Positions 51,163 through 60,600 of a DNA stretch of 64,000 bases are shown piece by piece (position 1 is the first letter of the stretch; every line of letters begins with the position of its first letter). Origin of the DNA: Collimonas pratensis (lineage in GTDB: Bacteria > Pseudomonadota > Gammaproteobacteria > Burkholderiales > Burkholderiaceae_D). The notes beneath the pieces are model-generated. The model ran no database searches, was not told where the DNA came from, and saw only the letters and a program-made list of their open reading frames with translations. A program made the translations under genes and the position numbers. The stretch is taken from positions 4,774,001 to 4,838,000 of the forward strand of contig NZ_CP013234.1 of NCBI RefSeq assembly GCF_001584185.1, given 5' to 3'.

Positions 51163-52527
51163 ATGCATAAAAATGTCACAGACTCAGCCCGTTCATATTC
51201 GATGCCCCACCTATCTCAGGAGGAAGCCCTCCCCAATCGAGAGCAGACACCTCAGTCTACCAGGCAGATGTCTCGGCAGACCACCAGCAACCTGCCGCCC
51301 TCCCTTCGCCTCAAGGGGCGAAGCGATGAAAGCGAAACTAAGCGGCTCTTCGAAGGCGGGTCGTCGACTCCTGCCTCGGCTCGGTTTGATTCGGCACGCC
51401 TTAGTAGCGTGCTATGCTGCTCTCCCCTCGATCAGCATCACTCGACGTCAAGGATCGGCGCTCCGGAATCTTTCCATGCCGGCACCAGCAACCCGGCCGA
51501 CCTGGAGTCTGGCATCGTCGGACATTCCGCAGTCGAACACCAGACTGGGACGGCCCCTGCTGCAACTACAGACGGCTCAGACCTTTCCTCTTCCGAAAAA
51601 CTTAATGCCAATCTCTCGTCGGTCATGCAGCAATTCCTCGTCAGCGGCGTGAGTTGGGGCGTTTCCCGCAAGCTGTTCGAGGAATTCGTTCCGACAATCG
51701 GACAATTGATCGGCAGCAAGAGCAGCGGCTCCGCAGGTACCGCCTACGGGCAGATTGCCGGTGCGGCACTGGGCAACCTGCTTGGTGGCATAGCACTGGG
51801 TTCCACACACTACACGGCTGAGTATGGCGCGAAAAAAATCAGGCTCGCCATCGGCAAAGGCAGCGAATATACGCCCAAGGTCTCCAGCGAAGCGATGAAG
51901 CAAGCCATCTTCATCGCCACGTTCACCACTTTCATGGCCTGCAAAGGCATGGCAAGATCATCCCTTCCCAAGCAAGAAAATGAAGAAGAGGACGTCGCGC
52001 TTGCCTATGCATTGGACATCGCATTTTCCGCGTTCGGCGGCGCCGCCGCGGAGGGTATCACACAGTTGCTAGCCAAGGGATTCGGCAAGATCTCAGCGAA
52101 TTGGTCATGGAACGAGTTCAAATCACGCCTGATCGGAGGAACTGCAGCCGGAGCGGCCAGCGCCATGGGAGATGTCAGCACAGCCATCACCAAAGCAAGG
52201 AGCGATCTTCCCGGTAGCTCGCTTGCCGCGGCCGGCATCGGCGGCGCGATGAATAGTGTCATGGCACTCGGATCGTGGTTCCTGGTCCGAAAGGTGATGA
52301 ACGATCATTACGCGGCCAAAACCTCGCAAAGCGCTGCGGCATCGGGCGTCACCTTGCCGATGCCGGGGCGGAGCGCAGAACTCGGGGCGGTTCCGAACGA
52401 TCCGCATGCGTTGTCACCAGAAGAAATAGTGCAATTGGAACAATTTGTCAGTAGCGGTGCTCCTCTCACGGCTGTCAGCGATTCGATGCTGGCCGTTCAG
52501 ATGGCTGAACAACTCACCCAGGCATAA
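51163..52527 (+). CDS. Glycine-rich hydrophobic protein, candidate type III effector or translocator
   Basis: 454 residues, no family recognised. Residues 1-150 are Ser/Thr/Gln-rich, low in acidic and hydrophobic residues, as in type III secretion signals. Residues about 155-430 hold several Gly/Ala-rich hydrophobic segments (GQIAGAALGNLLGGIALG, FIATFTTFMACKGMA, LIGGTAAGAASAMG, LAAAGIGGAMNSVMALGSWFLV) that could enter a host membrane. There is no Sec signal peptide. AAGGAG lies 6-7 bases before the ATG, and a perfect PIP box lies 240 bases upstream. Secretion is inferred from these two signals; the function inside a host is unknown. Confidence 0.75.
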   Translation: MHKNVTDSARSYSMPHLSQEEALPNREQTPQSTRQMSRQTTSNLPPSLRLKGRSDESETKRLFEGGSSTPASARFDSARLSSVLCCSPLDQHHSTSRIGAPESFHAGTSNPADLESGIVGHSAVEHQTGTAPAATTDGSDLSSSEKLNANLSSVMQQFLVSGVSWGVSRKLFEEFVPTIGQLIGSKSSGSAGTAYGQIAGAALGNLLGGIALGSTHYTAEYGAKKIRLAIGKGSEYTPKVSSEAMKQAIFIATFTTFMACKGMARSSLPKQENEEEDVALAYALDIAFSAFGGAAAEGITQLLAKGFGKISANWSWNEFKSRLIGGTAAGAASAMGDVSTAITKARSDLPGSSLAAAGIGGAMNSVMALGSWFLVRKVMNDHYAAKTSQSAAASGVTLPMPGRSAELGAVPNDPHALSPEEIVQLEQFVSSGAPLTAVSDSMLAVQMAEQLTQA

Positions 52528-52568
52528 TGCAAACGTCAGCGCAATCTTTCAATTCTTCATATCTTTCG

Positions 52569-53219
52569 AGGGTGTAATAAATTTTGTGTAAACGGTCATT
52601 AGGCAGGACACTTCCACCATTGAGGAAAAAATGACCTACGTAAAACGCACCAAACGAGCCAAGTCCGATCCTGAGCTGGTCAAGTTGGCGGACAGCCTGA
52701 TTGCCGTCGTTGACGGCCTGCGCGACGTCCCTGATACTATTGAGGTGGTCTACCCGCAGGCGCAGATCCGAGACATGCATCGTGCACCTGATCCGCAATT
52801 CCACCACGCTGGCCTCCTGGAAGGACCATAAGGAATTGGCTGCGGCCTTAAAATCCGTCTATCGGGCCGCCAACGCGGACCTGGCGGCTGTGGCGCTGGA
52901 TGAGTTTGCGCAGGAGCCGTGGGGTACCAAATTCCCGACCGTGGCAGCCAGTGGCAGCAGGTCATCCCGTTCTTTGCCTATCCGCCCAAGGTACGCACGA
53001 ATATCTATACGACCAACGCCATAGTGAGTCTGCATATGCGCCTTCGAAGATCGCCAAGAATCGCGGCCACTTCCTAGCGATGACACCGCAAAAAAATTGC
53101 TGTTCCTCGCCTTGCGCAATATCGAAAAATATTGGAAGATGCCACAGTGGACATGGCCGCTAACAGCCAACCAATTCGCCATCATGTTCGGCGAACGCTT
53201 TCCCAACGCAATTGATTAA
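52569..53219 (+). pseudogene. IS256-family transposase remnant
   Basis: Pieces of an IS256/Mutator-type transposase occur in two or three frames: ADSLIAVVDGLRDVPDTIEVVYPQAQ, then VHLIRNSTTLASWKDHKELAAALKSVYRAANADLAAVALDEF, and near the end NIEKYWKMPQWTWPLTANQFAIMFGERF. The N-terminal half is missing. The left edge GAGGGTGTAATAAATTTTGT near 52568 resembles IS256-type termini. Inactive. Confidence 0.8.
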
Positions 53220-53221
53220 CT

Positions 53222-53887
53222 ATGAAATTCTGATCCCGCACACAGAACTCCTGACAGGTCCACTGGCCGAGTTGCGCCAACGTGGCCAACTCGATCTGGC
53301 ACGCGTCATCGTCGACAGTTCTTCTGTGCGAGCTATGTTCGCGGGAAAAAACCGGCTCCAGTCCCCTTGATCGGTGTAAGCTCGGCAGCAAACATCATCT
53401 CATCATCGAACAAAAAGGCATCCCGCTGGCCATCATCCTGATTAACGCCAATACACACGACGTGACGCAGGCGCTACCGCTGGTGGAAACCATATCGGCC
53501 ATTTCCAGCAAACGTGGACGGCCGTTGAAAAAGCCGAAGATATTGCAAGGCGATCGTAGCAACGACTCCGAGCCTTTGCGCCGCATCTTGTGCCAACAGT
53601 CGACTATTTCCGAACTTGCCAAGCGTCGCACCGCCCATGGCAGCGGCCTGGGGAAAACCCGTCGGGTTGTGGAACGATCGATTTCTTGGTTGCATTCGTT
53701 TCGACGTCTCAAAATTCGTTATGAGAAGCTCGCCGTTCCGCATGAAGCATTCCTTTCCTTGGCATGCTCGCTTATTTGTTGGAACTTCCTTAAAGCACTA
53801 ATTTCGCAACAGCATCTTAGTCACCGCCAGGGCCAAATCAAGGTTTGGGGATTGTGGAAAGAATTCGACGCATGCAAATTGGTGTGA
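53222..53887 (+). pseudogene. IS5-family (IS427-like) transposase remnant
   Basis: The DDE half of an IS5-type transposase in two frames. LTGPLAELRQRGQLDLARVIVDSSSVRAMFAGK stops after an A-run shift near 53343, then DRCKLGSKHHLIIEQKGIPLAIIL, RTAHGSGLGKTRRVVERSISWLHSFRRLKIRYEK and FLSLACSLICWNFLK follow in another frame. The N-terminal half is absent. A small open frame just after it (to 54036, ending ALRVNFA) is unassigned. Confidence 0.82.
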
Positions 53888-54051
53888 TTATCGCAAGGAT
53901 TTCTTTAGAGGGGATTGACGTTGACGATTTGGAGGCTTCACAGTTTTGGGACGACGGCATAGCCGATGAAGCGAGCGAACCGATAATGGAATGGCTATCG
54001 AATAATGCTGATGCTCTCAGAGTAAATTTCGCATAATTTTGTATGCCATCT

Positions 54052-56868
54052 TCAGAAGGCTATGCGTGCGCCAGCCGAGAGCACATTGTTGACTACGCCG
54101 TCCTTGCCGAACTGCGCATCGTAATTGCCATACCAGCTCCACTTGCGGCTGACTGCGGTGGTGATGCCGATGCCGGCCCAGCCGCTGTTGCGCGGCAGGC
54201 CGATGCCTTGCACGTTGAAACCAGCGGTCGGCGCACCAACGAAAGCAGCGTTGAAATCCAGGTTGCCGCTGTTGAAGCCGTGCTGCCAGGCGCCGTAGGC
54301 TTGCAGATTGCTGCTGCCGCCGAACCAGTCAAACCTGGTGTCGCCGCGCAGACCCAGTACGCTCGCAGTCTGTTGATAGGTGTTGCTGCCAGCGGTCAGG
54401 CCGAAGGCGCTGCCGGCTTCCGTGAAGCCGCCGCGCTTGAGGCGATCGTAGCTGATGCCGGCAAACGGCGTCAGCGTTGCTGTCGGCGACAGCTGGCGTA
54501 CGTAGCCGGTTTCGGCATAGGCCGAGATCATGCTGTCGGTATGGTTGGCGGACAGGCTGTCGGTTTCACTACCGAGCAACGCCGTACGGTTGATCTTGCT
54601 GGTGATGCTGGCGACACCGGCGCGGCCGGAAACATACACGCCATCCTTGCTCAGCGCATAGCGGCCGTATAGCGACAGGCTGGTGTTCTGGCTGTCGGAA
54701 GCGCCACCGAAGCGGTCGAAGCTGGCCTTGCTTTCCGAGTAGGAGAGCGCGGCGCCGACGATCGCCTTGTCATTCAGATGCGTATCGAAACCGAACTGGC
54801 CGCCCCAGGTTGAGGTATCGGCCGAGGAATAGCCGGATTGGCCGAGCTTGCCGGTGGCGCCGATCACGCTTGCCCATAAACCAGCCTTGGCATCCGACGA
54901 AATCGGGCTGCCCAGCAGCGCCAGGCGATTCGACAAATCACGGTTGATGGCTTGCGACTGCTGGAAAGTCAGGGCCTGCGACGAGGCGTAGATCTGGCCC
55001 GACAAACTATCCAATACCTGGCCGGCAGCCGCAATATCCGCCGTGCGCTGGATGGCCGCGGCGCTGCTGAGGAAGGCTGCATTATTGCCGCCGGTATTGC
55101 CGCTGGCGACCATGGCGTCGGCGGCCTTAAGCCCCTGTTCGACATTGGCTGCGCTGCTGGTGCGGGTAGGATCCGCCGCGAAAGCTTTCGCCGCCACCGC
55201 CTGCACGTCATTGCGCGCGACGGTGAGATCGACCTCGGTTGGCGTATAGCCCAGCGTCGCGCTCAGGAAAGTGCCGGGATTGAAAGCCGTACCGTCATGT
55301 TCAAACGAGACGTCCTGGAATTGTCCGGTGACGCCGTTAGCGGCCGTCAGCACCTTGCCTTTGACACCGACCTGCTGCGCCACATAGCCGGACGGATCGC
55401 TGCTGCCGGCCGGCGTGGTGGCGACCAGGTGCGAATTGCCGAGCGCCGCGTTGCCGCCCACCGTCAAGGTCGTGTTGAACTGGTTGGCCAGCACCGCGCT
55501 GGCGCTGGCGGTGTAATTGCCGTTGATGGTCATGCCGTTGCCGGTATTGCTGAGACGGCCGTAATTGAAGACGCTGCCGCCGACCTTGCCGCCGTCGCCG
55601 GAGAGGATGCCGGCGCTGTCGATCGTCACCGCGGTCGCTACCGCGCCGGTGACGTTGAGCGTGCCCTTGAGAATTTCAGTGGCGCCGCTATAAGTGTTAT
55701 TGCCGGCCAGCGTCAGCGTGCCCGTACCATCCTTGAGCAAACCGCTATTGCCGCCGATATCGTTGCCAAAGGTCGAGCTGACGGAATCGAACTTGGCGAC
55801 GAAGTTGCCGCCCAGCGTCAGCCGGGTATCGAACAAGCCCGGTCCGCTGGCAGCCTTGCTGGCGTTCAGCAAACCCCAGCCGTAAGTGGCGGTATCGCCC
55901 ATGCTGGTAGCGGTCGACAAGATGGTCTGGCGGATCTGGTCGGCGCTCATCCAGGGAAATACCTGCTGCACCAGCGCTGCCGCGCCGGTGACCGCAGGTG
56001 CGGCAAACGACGTGCCGTAAACGCGGCCGCCGGCGCTCGCCGAGATGAAATCGCCGGGCGCAGCCAGGCACCAGTTGGCGGCTTCGCCGCAGCGGTTGGA
56101 ATAGCTGGAAATCACGCCCGGTGTAGTGTCGCTGCTGCTGTAGCCTTGCGCACCGCCGGCGGCGTTCACCGCCACCACGGCCAGCCAGCCCTTTTGCAGG
56201 TCTGGATACAGAGCCGGCAGACCGGCGGTCAGGCTGGGATGGGCGCTGCCGTCATTGCCGGCGGCCCAGATAAACAGGCTGCCTTGGCTGACGAATGGCT
56301 GATAAATGTGGTAGAAGGTCGGGCCGTTGCCACCCGGCGTGGCGATCGAGCCGAAGGCGTTCGACTGGTTGAACAGGCGCGCGCCCTTGTTGAACAGATC
56401 CTGGTACACCGGGCTGGTGAACGAAACATTGTCGCCGCCGGTGCCAACCGCGGCCCCCAGCATGCTGACTGCCGGCGCCACGCCGTAGGTGCTGCCGCCC
56501 AGAGCTTCCGCCACTTCGCTGCCGTGCGGATTGCCGGCGCCGCCGCTGGCGTAGACGTATTTGGTCAAGCGTCCGGCAAACTCCGGATCCGATACATTGA
56601 AATCGGTGTCGACCACCGCCACCGTGACGCCGGCGCCGTTGATGCCGCGCGCGTGCGCTGCATTGGCGTTGCTTGGATCGCTGGGACTGAGGGCTGGCGC
56701 CGCCGTTGTCGGCGCCGGTGTGGCCGGCGCTGGATTGGTGGATACCGGCTGCTGGGCGCCATCGGGGTTGCTGGAACCGCCGCCACCGCCGCCACAGGCT
56801 GCGAGCGTACTCATGACGGCGATGGAAACGACTGACAAGGGAAAACGACGGCTATGTTTGCGATTCAT
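54052..56868 (-). CDS. Autotransporter with subtilisin-like (S8) passenger
   Basis: Self-secreting outer-membrane protein of 938 residues. The N-terminal signal ends in a lipobox-like LAAC (Cys25) followed by six glycines and a Pro/Ala/Thr linker. The S8 triad is Asp87 (VAVVDTD), His115 (NPHGSEV) and Ser287 (YGTSFAAP), with the oxyanion Asn205 (AAGND). A passenger-associated repeat (LLKDGTGTLTLAGNNTYSGAT) lies near residue 390, and the last 270 residues form the beta-barrel ending GARIAF. I chose the ATG at 56868; no strong ribosome-binding site is visible. Likely roles are cleavage of surface or host proteins, as in SphB1-like autotransporters. A long antisense frame over it is a codon-bias shadow. 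Confidence 0.92.
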   Translation of the reverse strand: MNRKHSRRFPLSVVSIAVMSTLAACGGGGGGSSNPDGAQQPVSTNPAPATPAPTTAAPALSPSDPSNANAAHARGINGAGVTVAVVDTDFNVSDPEFAGRLTKYVYASGGAGNPHGSEVAEALGGSTYGVAPAVSMLGAAVGTGGDNVSFTSPVYQDLFNKGARLFNQSNAFGSIATPGGNGPTFYHIYQPFVSQGSLFIWAAGNDGSAHPSLTAGLPALYPDLQKGWLAVVAVNAAGGAQGYSSSDTTPGVISSYSNRCGEAANWCLAAPGDFISASAGGRVYGTSFAAPAVTGAAALVQQVFPWMSADQIRQTILSTATSMGDTATYGWGLLNASKAASGPGLFDTRLTLGGNFVAKFDSVSSTFGNDIGGNSGLLKDGTGTLTLAGNNTYSGATEILKGTLNVTGAVATAVTIDSAGILSGDGGKVGGSVFNYGRLSNTGNGMTINGNYTASASAVLANQFNTTLTVGGNAALGNSHLVATTPAGSSDPSGYVAQQVGVKGKVLTAANGVTGQFQDVSFEHDGTAFNPGTFLSATLGYTPTEVDLTVARNDVQAVAAKAFAADPTRTSSAANVEQGLKAADAMVASGNTGGNNAAFLSSAAAIQRTADIAAAGQVLDSLSGQIYASSQALTFQQSQAINRDLSNRLALLGSPISSDAKAGLWASVIGATGKLGQSGYSSADTSTWGGQFGFDTHLNDKAIVGAALSYSESKASFDRFGGASDSQNTSLSLYGRYALSKDGVYVSGRAGVASITSKINRTALLGSETDSLSANHTDSMISAYAETGYVRQLSPTATLTPFAGISYDRLKRGGFTEAGSAFGLTAGSNTYQQTASVLGLRGDTRFDWFGGSSNLQAYGAWQHGFNSGNLDFNAAFVGAPTAGFNVQGIGLPRNSGWAGIGITTAVSRKWSWYGNYDAQFGKDGVVNNVLSAGARIAF

Positions 56869-57761
56869 GGATCTACTCGATTGAATAACTTGCGGCAAAC
56901 ACAGTCTGAAAAACTCGTACCCCCAGTGTCTTACGCTAAATTACGTGGTGAAAAATTGCTTGCAAAGATAGCTTTGGCCCACCGCAGATACAATGTCTGT
57001 CAATGAATGCGAAAAAACGCAAGAGCACATAGCAGTACCAACCACTCCCGCCCATTCTTTACCTTTTTCTGCATCTGCCCACTATGCAATGAGATCAGAT
57101 TTTAGAGGTGAGCGTCGCATAGGATAAGTAGATTTTGCGCCTCGTCTTGAAGATTGATGTCCAGTAAAGTCGGCTCGATTAATCTAAATAAAGCGCGATT
57201 AGCACATAAGATTTTCAATTTTATTAACGTATTTGTTGCCTGCACACGAATCCGAAATATCAAATAATTCCGGTTAGTTGCGCTGCAAGAATCTTCACAC
57301 AATGCCTCTTGTCGCAACCAGTGTCTCTTGTCATAACATTAGTTATTAACTTAGAGAGGTGTTGATTTAATTTTCTAATTACAATGGTGAAGAATGTCAG
57401 AATAAATTCCAATCAGACAATCCTTAAAATAATGTAGGAATTTCCGCCAATATTTGGGGTTCTAGAATAGGATTACTCACTCTACGCACTGTCCTGCGCG
57501 CAAGAGAGCGACGGCCGCGAACGGAAGAACTGGTGCCGCATCGAGGAGACTCTCGCATCAACGCGGCAGCTAGCCTGGCCGTCGTTGCGGGGATTGCCCG
57601 ACTATCAAGGTGTCTGGGCAAATTAGACCACTACGAGGTGACGTTTCAAGTGTCGAACAAAATGGACATAGTGCTGGGGCTGAGTCCGTTTTTAATGATT
57701 TTAATGGACAAGCACAAACTGACAGTACCTTGTTTTTCAAGGGGTAGCATCACAATGATAA
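56869..57761. other. Gene-poor spacer after the autotransporter start
   Basis: About 890 bases without a gene I can support. The part to 57420 is A/T-rich. A GC-rich patch at about 57480-57660 reads RTVLRARERRPRTEELVPHR on the plus strand and looks like a leftover of coding sequence, but no family is evident. Confidence 0.5.
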
Positions 57762-58480
57762 TTAAAAGCCGTCTGTTGTTGTTCGTGAGCAATTCGCGAT
57801 TGCGGCTTCGTCGCCCCGCCCTTTATTCGTTTCTCTATCTTTCAAAATGGCCTTCTCAAACCGAACTGATACTGAGCCTACTTCGGATGCGAAAATATTG
57901 GCTGGGACCTTCCGCCAGAACTCCACGATCGCTATAGAGAATTCCTCAATCTGGGCATCATTCACCATAAGATTTGTATGATCCAAATCATCCGAGTTCA
58001 AAAACGATCCGCCATCGGTTTTGAATGGATCATTGATATATCCCGGGTGTTGCTTTTTCAAATCATCAAACGACTTCCCCTCGCCATGTTTATAGACATT
58101 GACGACCAAGTGGCACGCGTCGAGCTGGGCAAAAAATTTTCACCTGCGATCTTCCAGCCAAGGCCGTCAAGTAGATCCGCAATCTTCAAAAAATCCACTG
58201 ACCAACTCTTAGAAACCGCAATATCACCCCGATGCCAGTGCCGTATCTCTTGCACTAGCCAGTCGCGCAACTGCTTATCCCATTGGTGGAGCATCCCGGC
58301 GACAACGCTCAAACGAGTACCGTCACACATATCACTGAGGAGCTGCTAAAACACACTCCCGGCGTCATTTGCAGATTCGTAGAAGTCCCCTGGTCATCAC
58401 GATCAGGATCAAAGTCGTGGCTATGCTGCACCAGCCACTCTTCCGCTGCTTTGTCGGCCTCCTTTTCAATGTAACCGAAT
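57762..58480 (-). pseudogene. Decayed gene of unknown family
   Basis: Three minus-strand frames join into one protein-like reading: EKEADKAAEEWLVQHSHDFDPDRDD, then MLHQWDKQLRDWLVQEIRHWHRGDIAVSKSWSVDFLKIADLLDGLGWKI, then LVVNVYKHGEGKSFDDLKKQHPGYINDPFKTDGG and EFSIAIVEFWRKVPANIF. Frameshifts lie near 58370-58400 and 58100-58120, and one stop near 58347. I do not recognise the family. Amino-acid composition and the neighbourhood suggest a former accessory or effector-related protein. Confidence 0.55.
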
Positions 58481-59064
58481 CATGACTAAGAAGGAGCGAG
58501 AAGCCGCCATCTGTGCATACCTGAGTATTTTCAGCAATGGCCATTTTAATGCTCGAGAGAGAAACCGCGTGGCCGCGGAATTCTTGCGTGTAACTGCATT
58601 TCGGGGCTTATTCATGCGATTTTCCATTTCGTCTATTTTACAAAACGTTGGCCTCCACTTTTTTCAACCTACCTCTGCAGTACGCTTTTCGGAAGAAAAG
58701 ATCCGCATCCAATCAATTGACAGATACTCATACTAGATATCGGTTGCCGAAACACTTAAAAAAATGGTGAAAGTGAATGTATCACTTTCACCATCAAATC
58801 TCATCGTTGAGCCCCATTAAAACGGAGGATCAACCCTTTCACACTTACATGAAGAGCACGTAAGACCTTGCCATTGCCGCCATGCTTACCTCAACACACG
58901 AAGCTCACCATCGCACAATAGATTACAAAACCGCGCTGACTGGCGGTCCTTGGTCGATGGCTGCCCCGGGCAACACACACAGGGCAGTACCCTGCATCAC
59001 TGTCGCCCCCAAGTTTTTGATCACTCTCCATACAGACTATCGCAACAGAGTTGCGGCAAACACA
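58481..59064. other. Spacer with a small unassigned frame
   Basis: A plus-strand frame at 58482-58736 (MTKKEREAAICAYLSIFSNG...) has no ribosome-binding site and no recognised family; I do not call it a gene. Apart from the hairpin at 58756-58794 the stretch holds nothing I can support. Confidence 0.5.
58756..58794 (-). terminator. Putative terminator of the ADP-ribosyltransferase gene
   Basis: ATGGTGAAAGTGA and its exact complement are separated by 5 bases, and on the minus strand the stem is followed by TTTTTTT. It lies 270 bases beyond the stop of the minus-strand gene at 59065, which it could end. Confidence 0.6.
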
Positions 59065-60012
59065 TTACAGAATTTCGCGTTGCACGATTGTTACTCGATT
59101 GCTGTCGTTCCGACTTTCAATGTCGACCGACTCCACAAAGAAACGCGATCCCGGCGGAAATAAAACTTCATCCTCCTGTGGATTGATGGAAAACATGGAG
59201 ATCTTTTTACCGGAGGCGGAAATCGTACTAATTTCAACTGATTGGTTTTTCCAAGCGCCTTCTTTCGTTTCGCTGGTTGCAAAAAAACGCCAATCGGTCC
59301 TCGACCGCCCTGCTTTATATCGGTCATTCACCCACTGGATAGATTGATTCTCGCCAGTATGGACTAGTCCTGTGTGCGTGAATTCGTCGGGAAGTGCATT
59401 TAATGCCGAGACAATGGCCCGTGCAAATGGCACTGATTCTGGGAAAATTTGCTGGCCCGTTTCCAAACTATCCTGCACGCGTCCGTAATCATTACTTGTC
59501 CAAACACGTAGCGCTACCAGATCGGCTAATGGTATGTTGGCCAACGACGGATGTTTCTCTATCACCGACTTAATATGCCGTGAATAGTCCGCATAGTCCT
59601 GCTGACCGTCCTGGAACAAGTTGTCATTTCGATGCGCAACGAAGGCTTCAATGAATTCGCGCTGATCTGCCTCTGAAGTTCTATAATTTCTTCCGAGGGC
59701 GACGAATTGTTTCCGAAAACTTGTTGGACTCTGTGTGGTAAATGATGGCTGTTCTCGCAACAAGGATACGCGTGATGCGTTCATGTTAAGCCTCGCCAGG
59801 CCTAATCTCGGCGGCGACGAAGACGATGGGCCAGGACTCGCTGAGCCTGGCAATTCATTGCTAGGCCTAGAGCGCAGACCATCAAGGGGGCCCTTTGATC
59901 TATAAGCTCTATGGCTTGTTGATGCGCTAGAGGCAATGTCTTCGTCACTGCCGGGGTCAAGCGAACTCGATGCAGGGTCTGCTACATGAAGCTTCGATAC
60001 GCAAGTTCCCAT
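59065..60012 (-). CDS. Candidate type III effector: mono-ADP-ribosyltransferase with N-myristoylation-like start
   Basis: 315 residues. The protein starts MGTCVSKLH: Gly2 with Ser6 fits a eukaryotic N-myristoylation site, and Cys4 could be palmitoylated, as in plasma-membrane-targeted plant-pathogen effectors. Residues 10-75 are Ser/Pro-rich and disordered. The C-terminal part has an R-S-E ADP-ribosyltransferase pattern: Arg169 in LVALRVWTSNDY, Ser247 in WRFFATSE, and Glu280-Asp281-Glu282 in QEDEVLFPPGSRFFV. The ExE spacing suggests arginine-directed modification. A hrpII-type box lies about 70 bases upstream. No clear ribosome-binding site is visible. Catalysis, lipidation and secretion are all inferred. 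Confidence 0.8.
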   Translation of the reverse strand: MGTCVSKLHVADPASSSLDPGSDEDIASSASTSHRAYRSKGPLDGLRSRPSNELPGSASPGPSSSSPPRLGLARLNMNASRVSLLREQPSFTTQSPTSFRKQFVALGRNYRTSEADQREFIEAFVAHRNDNLFQDGQQDYADYSRHIKSVIEKHPSLANIPLADLVALRVWTSNDYGRVQDSLETGQQIFPESVPFARAIVSALNALPDEFTHTGLVHTGENQSIQWVNDRYKAGRSRTDWRFFATSETKEGAWKNQSVEISTISASGKKISMFSINPQEDEVLFPPGSRFFVESVDIESRNDSNRVTIVQREIL

Positions 60013-60082
60013 AGGATTAGTTGATTCGTATCAATGAAAGTCTAAATTATGAGTCCCACCCAGATACAGAATGTGCAGATAT

Positions 60083-60107
60083 GCGAAATCTCCGTGCAAT
60101 TTCCGAA
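60083..60107 (-). promoter_or_regulatory. PIP/hrpII-type box upstream of the ADP-ribosyltransferase gene
   Basis: On the minus strand TTCGG-N15-TTCGC, which satisfies TTCG-N16-TTCG and the TTCGB-N15-TTCGB form. TAATTT lies 33 bases further on (60044-60049), near where a -10-like element is expected. The gene starts at 60012. Confidence 0.8.
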
Positions 60108-60600
60108 GAGGAGCATCGAGGCAGCAGTGAATTTACTGGCTCGTGTGTAAGTACTCTACACTGCGTTGCTGATTGAGTTCTCAGCCGGCCGAACTTTGAG
60201 CGGAAGCAATTCTTCAATACGACTGTACCCACCGAATCGTCCATGGTCGTGAGTCCCAGATCGATAGATTCGAGGCTATGCACCGAATCGATTGAGCCCG
60301 ATCCCACCCTCACCTTGTCGCCGCTAATCGTCCAGGGTGAAAAAATTGACCTCGATCGCAAACAAGTTAAACATGCTGGCGCCGTCGCCGGTCATCAGCT
60401 TCGATACCAACGAATCCATGCTGGACGGCATCGGATCCTTGACTTCGATCAGAAACAGGTTTTTCTTGGCATACCGGGTTGCCGAGCACTCATCAAAAAT
60501 CGCCTTGGCTTCTACCGGCGTGATACCACCCAATAGAGGCGTCGGTGTGATCCAATACGCCGCCAACGCAGCTAGGCCAGCAACGGATCTCTGATATCGA
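60108..60600 (-). pseudogene. C-terminal remnant of an unidentified gene, cut by IS481
   Basis: A minus-strand frame reads GLAALAAYWITPTPLLGGIT (a membrane-like segment), then EVKDPMPSSMDSLVSKLMTGDGASMFNLFAIEVNFF. After a shift near 60330 it continues as SGDKVRVGSGSIDSVHSLESIDLGLTTMDDSVG. The upstream part is displaced by the IS481 remnant at about 60576. I do not recognise the family. The hrpII box for the next gene lies just beyond the end of this remnant. Confidence 0.5.

Noticed and set aside
54952..56835. 627-codon plus-strand open frame
   Set aside because: Antisense to the autotransporter gene; Ala/Gly/Arg-rich with no family motifs, a codon-bias shadow of the real gene on the other strand.
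58482..58736. 84-codon plus-strand gene
   Set aside because: No ribosome-binding site, no recognisable family and located between decayed sequences; not enough support.
58950..59347. Plus-strand frames opposite the ADP-ribosyltransferase gene
   Set aside because: Antisense shadows; the minus-strand gene has a promoter box and catalytic motifs.
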